Of a DNA stretch of 64,000 nucleotides, positions 25,548-38,594 are shown piece after piece; position 1 is the stretch's first letter; every line of letters starts with the position of its first letter. The stretch is from Phytoseiulus persimilis. Taxonomy: Eukaryota > Arthropoda > Arachnida > Mesostigmata > Phytoseiidae. A program made the translations under genes and the position numbers. The DNA lies in the NCBI GenBank assembly GCA_037576195.1, contig CM075102.1, positions 42,218,745-42,282,744 on the forward strand, read 5' to 3'. The notes under the pieces are model-generated. The model saw only the letters and a program-made list of their open reading frames with translations, did not search any database and had not been told where the DNA came from.

Positions 25548-28489
25548 ATGGCTTCAGCACTCGGTTTTGACACAGCTCCGGCCTCAGCTATCGGAGTGAC
25601 GTTCGGTGCCTGCTGTTCGAATGTCGTTGTTCTCGAACAGCTTGTGCGGCTGGATCCGTCTTGCACATCCCTCGTCACCTTCTCACAGTTCGCCTTCATA
25701 GCCGCTGAGAAACTCGTCAGCGAAACCAGGTGAGTTCCCATCATCATGAGGAAGTCACTGCACAACTTGTTATCTGAAATACTTGCACAGACCGACAGCA
25801 ATGAGGATCTAGGTATGTGAGACAGCTGGCTGGATTCGGATTATGTGTCACGAAGGGATCTGTGTGCTCCAAGGCACTAGCGTGCCGTGAGAAGGGGCGC
25901 TGGGGCTGTCTGCCCCGGGCAACGAGGGGCATCAGGAGGCCCCTGTTTGTGACAGAAACGCGTTCACACACTCCGCGAGATGATCCTTCTGATCCTTCGC
26001 AAACCTGTGGCCCCAGGAAATCGGGGCGCACGCGCGCACCGAATCTCGACCCTCCGACGCCGAAATTGAGGGACTCATCTTGAACCACTTCATACCATTA
26101 GACCCGCTAGAAGTTTTTGGCTCAATGTCTCCCTTCAGCCTCAGTCTACGTCGGGGATCTTGAGTTCCCCGCCAACTCGGCTCCAACCACCCTTTCATGG
26201 TGTCCAACACCGATGTCGCGTTGCCCCGTTGATTTCTCCGTAGCCTCGCCAGTAGTTCCGTCAGAACGCAACTGCGTTTAACAGCCAACCTGGTCTTTCC
26301 TCGGAGCTACAGAAATTAGGAGCAACGGATATCATAGAAAGCTCTAATGGTTTCATAATATAGAGCGTGAGAGCTTCCACAATCGAATTCCTCGTTCACT
26401 TCTCTGGCGCGATTCCCAGGGAACTTATCGTGAATCGTCTAAGAATATAATCGCATCAACCGACGGAATTTCTCACGATCTCTCAATATTGAAGTCGACT
26501 CACACGTCGAACAATAATCGGATTTCGAGGTCTCCCTCGCGTATTGTGTCTTCGTCACATTCTCACATATGAATATGGAATACAATGTTATTAGGTTGTT
26601 AAATCATCTAGAATCGGAGGTCCGCGAGAGCCCGCATGGGGCATAAGACCGGGGGTCCGTCCCGAGCATCGTCGAAGCTCGGCACGCTAGTGCTCCCAGC
26701 CAAGCTCAGACGGAAGATCTCGTTCTCCTCGATATGTTTCTGATCGTTCGTGTTCTGATGTATTCTCAACCCGTTCGCGCTTTGTCGATTCCGTCGAAGA
26801 TTCTAGGAGCGATCCGATTCCCCGCTCGATTATATAGTGAATCGCGTAAGGGTCCTGAACGACCCTCGAGTTTCCGTATGGATGACGTAAAGCTGACATC
26901 GATCGCGATTCTTCCTCTGTGGCGATTCAAACCCAACCGGCGACAAACAGATTCTTATCGCTATCGATGCTATCGGAAAACGGAGTGTTCATATAGAACT
27001 GTATTCCAGGTTCTTAACGAAGACGAGAGCCGTTCCACTGAGAAGATACTTGTTGATGGTCATGGTTTTCTTCGCATCCAGCTTTCTTAACAACTATGCG
27101 TTGAGTTTTGATATTCCCATGCCCCTGCACATGATCTTCAAAAGTGCTTCTCTCCTATCGAATATGGTTCTTGGTATCGTCATATTGAAGAGGTATGGAA
27201 GATGGCCATCAACGGAGAATCTGATATACCTCAATTCGCTCGACTGCGAAGTGTTCGTTCACGACGGATTCTTCCCTCAAGGTCGTACTCGATGCGGAAA
27301 TACTCGGCCGTGGGTCTGATCACTTTCGGAATAATTCTATGCACTGCGGCAAGCAGAGGAGCGTCGACGTGGTCGGATGATGCAACGCAAAACGTGCCCA
27401 GTTTCAGTCTGACCCAGGTGAGGAGAAGCGAGGGTGATTAAGCTCCTTGAATATTCGAGGGGCCTTCCTCCTTGGTACACTCTAGAAGCGCAATATTGCT
27501 CCGATTTCTCACCCCACAGTCCTAAACGTCACATCATTGAAGACATTTGAGGCTATCATGTTTTCGCGAAGTTTCATCGCTCCAGTGTCCAGCAGACATC
27601 ACAAGGGACTTTCTCTGGAGCACCCATGTCCCACAGTTATAGCACGGATCTTATATCCGATCGGATGTGGTGAAACATAACGCGAGTTCTCTTCCAGATT
27701 CTGGGTATCGGAATACTTGTGATAGCTCTACTCTTGTCGTCTATGATGGGAATTCTACAAGAGCAGGTGAGAAGCATGCCCACAGCGCGTAATCTCAGGC
27801 TTTGAGACCGTGCGCGCAGTGTTGATTCGTCGGTGGGGGAGGGGGAACCATAGAATCTCGCAGATACGAAACTCTGATCTGGAAGAATTCCAAATCTTTG
27901 AAGACCAGTTGCATACAACGACATTCTTTTGATGCTGACTCTATGAACGTGATTTTGTACGGACGTGAGGTTTCTCCTCCATACGGCGAGATTCCTCGGA
28001 ACAATACGAAAGACTCGGCTCAGTCATTCTTGATCACTCCTCTCCAAATCATTCCAGGTAACGGCTGACTACGGGAAGCACCCTGGCGAGATGATGTTCT
28101 ATATACATGCTCTTGCTCTGCCCGGTTTCTTGTTGTTCACGTTTCAAATCAAGCGATCGTTCGAACTTCTCATGCTGACAGAGAGCGTTTGGTACACCGC
28201 AGGCATGCCAACAGGGTTGATTGCGTTAATTGTTAACGTTGTGACGCAGTACATCTGTATAAGTAGCGTTTTCAAGTTGAGCACGGAGTGCACATCACTC
28301 ACGGTCACGTTGGTTGTTACCCTAAGGAAATTTGTGTCTCTGGTCATTTCGATCTTCTACTTCGGTAACGAGTTCACCCCCCAACATTGGATAGGAACAG
28401 CGCTGATATTCCTGGGAACATTCTTGTTCCTAGATATGTCGAAAGATGGCGGAGCCCCCAAAATAGACGTCGAGAAGAAAGAATCGTGA
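25548..28489 (+). CDS. SLC35B4: SLC35B4-type nucleotide-sugar transporter
   Basis: Multi-pass transporter that brings nucleotide sugars into the ER or Golgi lumen for glycosylation. Vertebrate SLC35B4 carries UDP-xylose and UDP-GlcNAc, and the fly relative Efr also carries GDP-fucose. Exons: 25548-25729, 27010-27192, 27282-27417, 27698-27766, 28058-28489. Phases agree and give 333 residues, nearly the human length. Family motifs are clear: GACCSNV in helix 1, NNYALSFDIPMPLHMIFKS in exon 2, and TECTSLTVTLVVTLRKFVSL in the last exon. About ten hydrophobic helices are seen. Exon 3 contains a polar loop (about residues 142-164). The C-terminus is KKES, a canonical KKXX ER-retrieval signal, so an ER location is inferred. 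Intron 1 contains an inverted-repeat element. The exact substrate cannot be read from sequence. Confidence 0.95.
25878..25925 (+). repeat. Dispersed repeat, copy 1 (left arm, in SLC35B4 intron 1)
   Basis: Begins TAGCGTGCCGTGAGA and continues as a GC-rich block ending CCCCGGGCA. The same block, slightly shortened, recurs at 36217-36257. An inverted partner of its first part (GCACGCTAGTGC) lies at 26682-26693. The core GGCAC-TAGC-GTGCC at 25873-25886 is itself a short palindrome. Confidence 0.6.
26641..26700 (-). repeat. Dispersed repeat, inverted partner in SLC35B4 intron 1
   Basis: On the minus strand this reads AGCACTAGCGTGCCGA and then a GC-rich segment. It mirrors the start of the copy at 25873 in opposite orientation about 0.8 kb away. 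The two arms could be the ends of one inserted element, but I see no convincing target-site duplication. Confidence 0.45.
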
Positions 28490-29737
28490 AGCATCAACAA
28501 ATTCGATGTCATAACAGATCCATTTCACTTGAGCACGAGTATATATATTCTTGAAAGAGTTTGACATTGCTCTAGGAATTCTAGCTTCTCAAGATCGAGA
28601 CAGGAATTACCCACCGCGTACAAGTGCTCTGCGAGCGGAATCGAGGCATACTGCTCGAGGAGAGCCTGACTGAAGAGGAAGCATGAGTCCCCGTGTGCAT
28701 TATTCAAATGCTCATTCATGGGACTCATGACATTTGACTTGACGATCAAGTCCATCAAATCGAATCTCTGTACACTTGTATATGAATCGATCGATGATAT
28801 TGTCGATACTTGTTACATTCAAGAGATAATATATACCGAGTTGAAATCAGTGATGCTTGCCCTCATTTTATGTCTAGCTTCCTGGGGCCAGGCGCTCCTG
28901 AAGCTCTCGATTGGGTTCTTACCGAGAATCACGAAGTCTCACGAGTCATGTTCGGAGCGGATCGGCATCCACCAGTAGGAAACTAATTAGCCTGTCCCTT
29001 CAAACTCGATATGTCTCCAGGATATTCGAGTCACAGAGCGGAGCCTCGCTTCTCGACTTGACAGCCTGGGACTTGGGAATCCGACAAGTCACCATGAGCG
29101 GGGCATGTCGGTGGACTCCTATACCTCCTATACGATAAGATCCGTGCGCCGTTTGCGAGCTCCCAACTCCCGTGTGAATCCCTGAACTTTGCTGATTTTC
29201 AAAGTTTCAACTCGAGTCTTGATCCAGTGCATGCATCGCATGCGACGTCTCAGGGATCTCTTCCAGCTCATCTTCTCACGAAAGAGGTCTATCGTAACCG
29301 AATCGGGTTACATGGAAGACCCCATTGGCTCGACCGAGTGACGATAATTGAGTTTCCGCTACCATCGAGTCCGTTTTGGCCAAGTACCAATACAATGGAG
29401 CTCTGTCTAACGGGATCCGACCGTCTATGCTCTACATTCCAGCGAACCGGGAGGGGGCAGGTGCGTAACGGGCGAACGCTTCGTAGTCCTTCGATATGGC
29501 AGAAAGTTCAATGTTATTTAGAATGAACATCCTAAGCGATGGTCCTTGCACATCTCGGCGACTCGACATGATATGCATTTTATTGTCTCAAAGATGAATG
29601 AATATACAGTTCTTTATACAGAATGTTTGAGTACAGATCTGTCATCTAACATCATTCTGCGGATGGCACCCATTGCGGAGAATTGTTTAATTCCAATAGA
29701 ACTTCGCATACGAATGATGTTAGAAAACGACGAAAAG
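28490..29737. other. Convergent 3' region between SLC35B4 and esterase
   Basis: About 1.25 kb between two stop codons on opposite strands. It should contain both 3' untranslated regions. The only clear signal is the esterase polyadenylation hexamer at 29579-29584. No additional exon is supported. Confidence 0.6.
29579..29584 (-). promoter_or_regulatory. Polyadenylation signal AATAAA, esterase
   Basis: AATAAA on the minus strand, about 154 bases past the esterase stop codon. Confidence 0.55.
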
Positions 29738-32353
29738 CTACGAATCAGCCACTGTATCATAACTAGGCGTCGGTGCATTCCAGAGCTCCTCAAGATCCGG
29801 TCTTGGTGATGTGGTGAATTTGTACATTCTTGGCTCCCAGAAATCACAGCGGCTGCCCACGTTCTCGCGGATAGCGGTGTCTTTCCCATTGAGGTGAACA
29901 TATGGTTTTGTAATGCGGTTGAACTTCGGCCATTCTTTGCCGAAGATATTCGGTACTTGGCTGCAAACGAAGCAACATATAGTCGGCGTTCCACAAGCTT
30001 CTTCGATTGCTGAAGGGGAGCCGCTGCTGGGCTCAAAAGCAGAACAATCCTTCGTTCTGGGGGTTATTTTTAAGGAACTAAGAAGGAATGACATACCCGG
30101 TTTTGGCGAAGTGAGACCAAGTGTGCATCATGAAGAGCGTGAAAATCCTCTCCTCTCGAGTCACGTTGAATTCCTTGGTATCGAGATTCGTCCCAAAAAT
30201 GAACGGAATTTCATCGAAGTGGGCAACTCCCTGCCACCTTTCGTTCCAAGAATACCCTGGTCGGTAACCGAATTCGTAAAAGTAGACGCTGTTATTCCTC
30301 TCGGCGTAATCGGCCGCGAAATCTACCATGGGACACAGAAAACCGAAATCTCCCAGGGAATGACCGGCTCTTCGTAGGAAGTCGGCGTTGCTCTCGTTCG
30401 GGTCCGAGTTCACATACTGATCCGCGATCTCGTGCGTCGATCGCTGTCTGATGAGTCTGAACAGGAAGCTCAGGTAAACTTTGAGCGCCTTCTTGCTTAT
30501 CGATTCGGGATCAGTGAAGTCTAGTACCGACGACAAGTAATACTGGATGAACAATGTGCCTTCATCCATTGTTGAGCCGACCAGGAGGTCCATATCGTTG
30601 ACGTTGCCCGATCTGCATCGAACCATGGTTTTAGACAGATGACCGAGTGTTGAGCTTCATGGAATCGTCGTGTTTTGCTACGAAACAGCATATGATTACC
30701 TTATGGCGTCCGGGAGATCTTGTGGTACGAGGTCGTCTCCAGGCCAAGGAATGTAGGTAGTTTTGACGCGATCATTGAAATATTCTAGGGCAGTGAGGAT
30801 TTCTGATGTGTTTTTGCTGAGCATACAATGTACCACTTCATCCATGTCCTTTGCCTCCTCGAAATCTTCTTCCTTGGCGCAAGCGAGCTCTGTGGCGGCT
30901 TTCTCGAACTGGAGCCGAGCTTCTTCCGGATTATCCGTTATCTTGTAGTAGGGCGCACCACTTTGAATAATGGCGCGGTGGAATAAACCTTTCGAAAGAG
31001 GCGAAACCAAATGGAAACCCAACGATATGCCGCCGGCGCTATGACCGAAAATTGTGATAGAGTTCGGGTCACCGTTGAACATCGCAACATTCTCTTTTAT
31101 CCACCTGGAATGCAAGTATCATGGATGCCTCAATGCAGATTGTTTCCTCTGTTCTCGGGAGCGCTAATTCGCATGCGAGATCGCTCGCCGGAGCATGTCG
31201 GAGTTTTGACCCGCTCATTCGCATATGAATGAAATCCCGAATGAGGCTCCGAACAGGAGGGTATTGCCAAAAAGGAGTAGAGATCAGGAAAACGAGGATC
31301 GGACTGGAGGGCTCACCTGAAGGCAAGATGTTGGTCCCAGAGACCTTGATTTCCAGGAATTTCTGGAATTCGTGCGTTCATGAATCCAAGAGGTCCAAGC
31401 CGATAGTTCACAGAAATGACGACAACATCGGTGAGGGCTGCCAACATTGCTCCGTCATAAAATCTATAATTGGTGCTGCCGAAGAAGAACGCGCCTCCGT
31501 AGAGGTAAACCATGACCGTCTTAGGACCTTCATCCGGAGTGTTGTCTGATGAGAAAACTGCTTCAGTGAAACTTCTGTGCAGGACATGCATAAACTGATC
31601 GAGCGTGGAAACACTCATCTCATGCGAATAATTCATGGAGCTAGCGTGAGATAGCAGTACTTTTACGAATGAATGTTGCTTCTCACTTATTGTTTACTGA
31701 TTGAAAGAATCACTCCGATTATACACTTCGTTGATCACTGACTTTTCGCTGGAGACCAGATGTTGAGATAGAGGCAGTCTTCACTACGTTCTTCATTCGT
31801 GAAGTTGAAAACGCTGTTCACGATGACATCCGGCTGAGCGCAAGACGGCGGGAGGAACATTGCTTTCAGTTCGCGCAGCCATGGCTTCACCGGCACCGGC
31901 TTCCGGAACCGGAGTTTTCCTGCAGAATCACATGGAGTGGGAGTTTCTGTCTAAGACCAGGATGACCAGTGATTCGTATCTCGTCGCGCATATCTCCAAA
32001 ACAGCGGGACAATCCTGCGCGATTTGGAGATCTCGCGGAACAGTGACCAGTCTTCGGTGCACAAGCGCATCTCTCTCGTGGAGGCCCTGAATCAGAATGC
32101 TGGCGGGCGGTTCGACGGAGCCCGCGAGAGGCTCGGGAAAGCAATCGGATCGGAAACTTTACTCACCCACGGGAGGCTGCGCGAACGGGATCCCCAAGAA
32201 AGTGTGAACTTGTCGTCCGAATTTGTTCTCTCTGAAACCGCGGATCCTTCCTGTGCGCGTTTTAACCAAAGGATCCGAGCGCTTGATCTTATAAACATCG
32301 GCGAAAAGTCCGCCGAGACTGATGGATATTACCACATAGCCTAGAAGCAACAT
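29738..32353 (-). CDS. Secreted carboxylesterase (alpha/beta hydrolase)
   Basis: Carboxylesterase/cholinesterase-family enzyme hydrolysing carboxylic esters, probably secreted. Six minus-strand exons: 32167-32353, 31743-31919, 31317-31659, 30700-31104, 30097-30612, 29738-29960. Phases agree and give 616 residues, within the family range. Residues 1-18 look like a signal peptide. Residues 108-115 are SEDCLYLN, the family signature, and C89/C111 fit its first disulfide. The nucleophile elbow is GHSAGG (Ser258), where GESAGG is more usual. The acid is Glu388 in MDEG and the base is His502 in GVAHFDEI, so the triad is complete and spaced as in acetylcholinesterase. The oxyanion-hole motif reads YGG at 175-177 instead of HGG. 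About 40 extra residues (roughly 122-165) lie between LNIWSPA and the oxyanion strand. The acceptor of exon 3 was chosen by phase. The clade and substrate are not determined. Confidence 0.95.
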
Positions 32354-32916
32354 TTCGACTGAAAACGGAGGCGTCTCAGGAGAGCTAGTAGCGGGCCGCG
32401 AAAAAAAATGGGGGATGGAAGACGCACCTCTCCCTGTTGTCGGTCAAGGTCGATGTGTTTCTGCAGAAAATACGTCAGAAACAGAAGAATCATGCTAGGA
32501 TATTCGCATCGATGATAGTCAACTTGTTGTGAGATAGCTTGTTCCATATCACTACACACAAGTTCGCCTGTTGTGTTGCAGGTATGGCGCAACTCTTTCT
32601 CAGTCAGTGATGTAGTTCTAACACAACAAGTACCTTCAGAAAAAAAGACAACGCCAAAGCGAGGAGAGAAGCACCTGACGATGATGCCAGACTGATGACG
32701 GCGAAGCAGAAGATCCAGACATCGAACAGTGCCTCCGCGGTAGCTTAGAAGAGCTTGTGTAATCTGAACGATCGTTTCAGCTTCCCGTGGAGAGCGGGCA
32801 CCCGATGTCCTGGAATAGTTTGAGCTACCTTTCAATGTCGAAGTCGGCTGAACAACACCTTCCCCTGATGAGTCGTACGACAGGAGCTAGCTGATTCTCT
32901 CTTCTGATCTCCCTTG

Positions 32917-32956
32917 CCTCCATCCATATGGCGAGATTCTGCCGTATGAATGGAGG
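32917..32956 (+). repeat. Near-perfect inverted repeat (16-bp stem, 8-base loop)
   Basis: Left arm CCTCCATCCATATGGC, loop GAGATTCT, right arm GCCGTATGAATGGAGG. Fourteen of sixteen positions pair perfectly, and the two others are G-T type. It lies about 560 bases upstream of the esterase start codon. Confidence 0.7.
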
Positions 32957-34412
32957 AGTTCAGAAAAGTGAAAAGTGGGGTTGGACGCATGTCCGTGGAC
33001 TTCCGAATACTTTAGCTCACCCAAATCCAAACCGATTTCGGATTCTTTTTTCTTCCTAGGAAAGCTCAAAACGAGAAGCACATTCCGGCCGTTCCTTTGG
33101 AGGGCACTAAGAACGTTCCATACCTCTCCGATAGTGCCAAGAAAGGGTCACACGTTGTTGAGGAGATTTATCGTTCATTGTGGGCGATATTGATGATTTT
33201 CGGTTCCGGTCATACGTGGAAAAAGATGGCACTTGCCGTGTCACGGATTCATATTGGCCTTTGATTGGCCTGATATGGTGTGTCGTCGACGCGCGATTCG
33301 GTGAAACCCGTGACATGGCAATGAGCATACCTGATGAACGCCACCTCTCCGCACCCGGATTATTGTCATCGACGATCTAGTCGAAACAGGAAGTACGAAG
33401 GAATCATATCACTGAATCGTGGCGCACCGGAGTGGTAGAGGTTGGTCCCGTTGAGGTATCCAGTAGCCAAACGTTGGGAAGAGTCCCCCCTCGCCGCCCA
33501 CGAGTCCGCGAGGAGAAGCACTTTTTCGCGATACCGGGACATCTTCGGCCACGTGGGGTAAGATATAATAACTTCAATCTCAACCTGCTCCCATGCTCAT
33601 GCACTGGTTGGAGGGAATCGCCATATATGTGGGGGAACGGGAGAGCGATTTTTTTAAACTCTGAACCAGATAGACTTCCTATTTTACGAATGTTCAGCAC
33701 TGTGAACCGTTTTCGCCAGTAGGGCACCGTTCGTGAACGTCCTCGACCTTTCTGGCGGTCGCACAACGGCAGCGAATGCCATTGACGATTTCGGGAATAT
33801 TAGTTTGATCCTCGACTCGATCGGAGCAGACAGAAGGTGCAGCTGTTGGAACGAGATTTGCAAGAATGCCCAGGTGTCCTCCACGGGAACACTCTTGGAG
33901 CGCTCACATGACGAAATACTGGGACAGCTGGTTTGAGTTTCGTCTAGGAGGATACCAAACTGATGATCTGATTTGCAAAGGTGCAAATTTGGTCGCTCAT
34001 CGTTCTTATAGATGATGACGCAGTGACTGTTCCCCACAGAAATTCATCAGACAAGTCCCTTGAACGCACTTCCGAACAAGCTTTCGGTCAAGGAGACTGT
34101 TTTCGCTGAAGGATGCCATTTTTCGGGACTGAACGGCTGCGCGAGCCATGCGCTTCGTCGTACGGCTCAACCAACAATATTGTCGAGAAAGTGCAGGATT
34201 GGGATCCGACTCCAAACTATTCGAGCTCGATTCTCATTCTTCTATTGAGCACTGCTCGGGGAATGAATCGAGGCCGGAATCGCCATCTTGGGGCTCAATG
34301 TGCTCAGAGTTGGTTGTCGTTTGTCATTCATCAAAGTTGCCTCGCTCGGAGGGCTAGACATTCAAAATCTGTTCTGGAAGCTCGACCCAGACAGTGTGAA
34401 CTCAGAATTTCT

Positions 34413-34423
34413 GGGGGGGGGGG
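34413..34423 (+). repeat. Poly-G run (11)
   Basis: Eleven consecutive G residues in the gene-poor region. Confidence 0.85.
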
Positions 34424-36216
34424 TTCAAGGCTGCTCAGCCACCTTGGCTACGGCACCGCTCACGAACGATCGCAAAGGATGCCGTCACGAGGGCATGGAA
34501 TCTCCCGTATTGACAAAAGACAAGATACCAACGAGGAGGATCCGTCGGTCGTTCCGCAGTCGTTTTCGGATCCATCGACATATCAGGCTGTTTCCACGAC
34601 ATGGCCCCTGGAGGGATTGCTGGAATAGTCTGGTAGACTGTCGAGAGGTCATGAGAACAGTTGAGCAGTGCGCAAACGTGATGTCCGGGGAACTGTGAGT
34701 ACTGGTATGACTTCATTGGCTCACACTTCAACGAGCTGACGGCTGGGAATCGATAAGATCGACGTTGTCCGCAGAACAAGTATGCGTCGCAAGTTTAAAT
34801 CTCAGGAGTCCGGCTCCTTTTCGAATAGGATGAGCCGGTTTGAGGTGCAGGTCAGTCCTTCAGACAAAGTCTTGGGTATATTGACTGTTCCGACGTCAGC
34901 CACAGAAGTCGCTCCTCTGAAATATCGAGCAATAGCTTGATTCTGTGAACGGTTTGTATGTCATGGAGCCGTTATTTCGATGCTTCGGATTTGGAGTTCA
35001 TCGACTGACGGCGGATATCTCGTGTCCAGGTCCTCATTCCCTCTCTGATTGAACTTTCGGAAGAAACAAGCGCACTGTGAACATCCGCTCTGACCTTCAC
35101 CGACTGCTGTTCGATTCAGGGTCCTCCACGCCCCGGCTTATCAGATGCCGACCGAACAATCTTCTCGAGCTGATGTCAGCAGCGGCGACAATAGTTAAAA
35201 ACAGATTTCGTACCTTCCCTGAGCGAGTTCGTTTCCCGACGCCGATTCTCGGTGTCGGTTCTTTGCGGGATGAAGTCTCAATTCACAGAACTTCACAATG
35301 GCTTTCTCGGATGGAGTATCATCATTATCGATTCGCTCGGAAGCGCCGCAATAATCGTCACTTGCAGTGAAAGAACTTCAAACGATGACCGCAAACGACC
35401 CATTTAAATTCAAGTGGGATCTCACTGCCGAGACCTTCTTTCGAGTTTCTCGTGGATGAAATAAAGTTTTTCTGACTCTCTTCACTCAGATCATCAATTT
35501 TCTGCTTGATTTCTTTCTTTTCCGAGGGACAAAAGAAAGTCGATTCCTTTGGTTTATGGAACGTTGAAGTCACCACGAACGAAAGATGAATCCGCGCAAC
35601 AACTGAATCAGCAGAAAATGCGAAAAAAAAAAGACTCGGTCCCGAACGCATGGGTCAGAGTTCTTTGTTTTCCGAAGGCTTCAGGACTTAACGAAGGATT
35701 ATTATTGAAGTCGCTCTCCCGAAACGAGCGCATGGTTCTCTAGCTGCATTCGATTATCTAGATAAATGAACGACTTCCGTACGTTTTCCGGGTTCGTGAG
35801 AATCCTGTATTATTTTCTTCGACAGACTCTCGATCGGATTCATGCAGCCCCGCAAGCTGACCCAGTTTGTCCTGGAATATGCTTCCATGTGCTTGTAGAC
35901 CGGTTCTGAAAGCCTCAACGCCAATCATCACAAGAAGAATATTTGGGGAAGAAGATCGATGTTTCTGGCTGGCAGAACTCACAGGAAGAAGCTGTATATC
36001 GACAGGCTCTGTGCATCTCGCTCACGCTTGTGTTCTCAATCAAAGTGGTTTCGACCTTCCGAATTCACCGTATGGATCTCCGTTGGATCTCCAGACAGCG
36101 CAACGAGGATCCCCCTTCCGCACCTACTGACATGAATAGGGATCCGAATCCGCGCTAGGAGAGACTCTCCAGCTGAGATGATGGTGTTTAAAGATGACGA
36201 CGCGGTGTAGACTCCG

Positions 36217-36257
36217 TAGCGTGCCGTGAGAGGGGGCGGTCTGTCCCGGGCATCAGA
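36217..36257 (+). repeat. Dispersed repeat, copy 2
   Basis: Begins with the same TAGCGTGCCGTGAGA as 25878 and continues through a GC-rich segment to CCCGGGCAT. It is shortened by two small gaps relative to that copy, so it is probably a decayed member of the same family. Confidence 0.55.
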
Positions 36258-38537
36258 GCTACACTCTAATTCTGGACTGGAGGTTTCTCGTTATTCTCGC
36301 TTTGTCCACAAGGAACAGGACCAATATGACCGGCTCTCTCCGTCTTCGCCTCGTAGATTTCCCTTGAATCGACTCTAGGAATCCCATGCACATCAACATG
36401 GAATATCTTTCACAGAGCTTGGAAGTTCAGGAATTATTCATCAATCATCAGCAACCAATTCATGTATCTGTGGGTAGATAAATGGATGGATCGATGGATC
36501 ATGCATTATCGCCATGAGAACTCCGCCGTCAGAAACTCTTTTTCTCATCTCCCTATGTGGATGGATGTGGATAGTTGGGAAATACGTAGTGATCAATACC
36601 TGAATTTCAAGGTTCCAGTTATCATACATCATCGGGAATACGCTACTAAGTCGACTCAATCAGTTCAATGCCCGGAACTACTTCCCTGGAGTGGTAGGTA
36701 TATTTCACTAGAATCAGGGAAAGTGGACAATCTTCACGAGTCGCCCGGGAACCGAACAAGTCGACCAGGAAATGAAGTCTCCTCCGGTGCGGCTGCCGAA
36801 TCACGGAGTCGAGGGTCTTACTGATCTGGGGGGCGTTGGCACCGAATAAAGTCGCCTCCGCCGGGAGTCGGGATTCAGTTCCGCGAAACTCAAGGAATTC
36901 CGATTTTCCATTCGAATTCCGGTAACAAAACACTGCGGTGTCAGGAAGTTTCGATACTCACGTGATAACCTTGGCAATCGCTTCCAACGCGTCTCCACGA
37001 CTGTACTGCGTTCACTAATAAAAAGTAGGTCTATCCGACATGACCCCCCTCAGAGCGATCTCGCTGTGAGAATTTTCAGCGATCCAGACGAGCTCCAGCC
37101 GGGTACACTGCGGTACCGATCCACTTGGGAAAATGAGCAGCCAATGAGTTGTTGAGGGGGCGATGAACTCTGATGCCCAGTGCCGAGCGTGTCGGAACAA
37201 CGCATTCGTATGCTCGAAACGGAACCAGTGCTGCCAGAACAACTCTGAGATCGCCCGTCAAGAGACCGTGGTGCAACCGGCGGCAAACAAGTTTCAACAT
37301 GATATAGAGGGCAACTCACAAAATATTCGAAGGCGGGCTGTTGTGATGCGGGACCATTGGAAGAACCTGGTTTTCGCAATCGGAAACGTTCTTCCCGCCA
37401 GATGTGTCAATTCCAAAAGCTGAAGAGCTCATCAGCTCCAACGAGGACAAGAGTTCGGGTATGAAGCTCCAAGAATGGGAGTGTCGTATGGAAAGCAAGA
37501 CAAGGATGACTCAATTTTTAGGCAGAAACTCGCGTTTAACTTTTATTTTGTTCCCGGATCATGGGAACCTGAATTCATACAGAGCTCAGAAGATGTGGGT
37601 TTTGATAGGAATTCCAAAATGGCGGTGAAAAATCGGGCACCGCATTTTGCTATCGTGTGCGAAGTACGCTACGAGCACTCAAGTTTTTCACGCACTTCCT
37701 TCTCTTCGTCAGGACATAGATATAAGCGCACGATTTGATATCTAACTTTTCTAGAGCATTACCTCACATCGTTTGCAGTCGCTAACGACGAACGTAAGCG
37801 TCCTAAACTGGCGGCTTGCAGATGCCCGGTCCAACGGTTAGTAGACAATCTCCACGTAAACTCTCAAAACTATGAAACTTGAAAAGATTCAATGTGGCTT
37901 CTTCATGTGGGAAGCTCTGTCGGATCGCCCTGACTCCGAGTCGGTTCTTTGTCTTGCCTCATGAGTCATGATACAGCCAAATGTCGTTCGCGGCCACGTT
38001 TGCGCTCCGCTTGGTTGAAAAATGCTGCCTTCCTTGGCACTTCGATTTCAATGAGATCGATCATGGTCACTTTAACCGACGTGTCTCAGCTTTCCAGGAC
38101 TTTCTTTGCATTTTATCTCCGTTGTGAGTTCTCCCCTTCTTGGACTCCAATCCGGTGTCTTCCCGAAAGGAGCGCGAATCCGATTTGAGCCGCCAGAATC
38201 CTTCAGAATCTCTACAACGATCCAACGTAAGTTGATACGGCAACGATCAGCACAAACGGAACTCTTTAGACATGCAGTCAGTTTCGAACAGATCAAAACT
38301 CGATGTGTACGCAGCAGACGCGTGAGACGTGAGGTTATTCCAGCGCAAACATCAATGAAACGAATGATGGAGAATCATTCGATTAAGTTCACGCAGGGTG
38401 GGGATGAGTGCTCAGATCAGTCAGCGTTAGGCAATCGCAGAAGTCGTCCGGGATCACACAGTGAGTTCTCATGCTGAAAACGCAAAAACGAGCTTTAGAA
38501 CTCCGTCCTGAAGGACCGATTTAAGCCGTCTTCCATT

Positions 38538-38543
38538 TTTATT
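38538..38543 (-). promoter_or_regulatory. Polyadenylation signal AATAAA, SH3BGR-like gene
   Basis: AATAAA on the minus strand, about 340 bases beyond the SH3BGR-like stop codon. Confidence 0.5.
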
Positions 38544-38594
38544 GCCAAATCAATATGGAAAAGTTATTCATTGGTAGAAATCCAAGCTAGATCA

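Noticed and set aside
32341..32835. 164-codon minus-strand frame over the esterase 5' end
   Set aside because: It is in a different frame from the esterase signal peptide and ends just inside the esterase start; it is upstream untranslated or promoter sequence.
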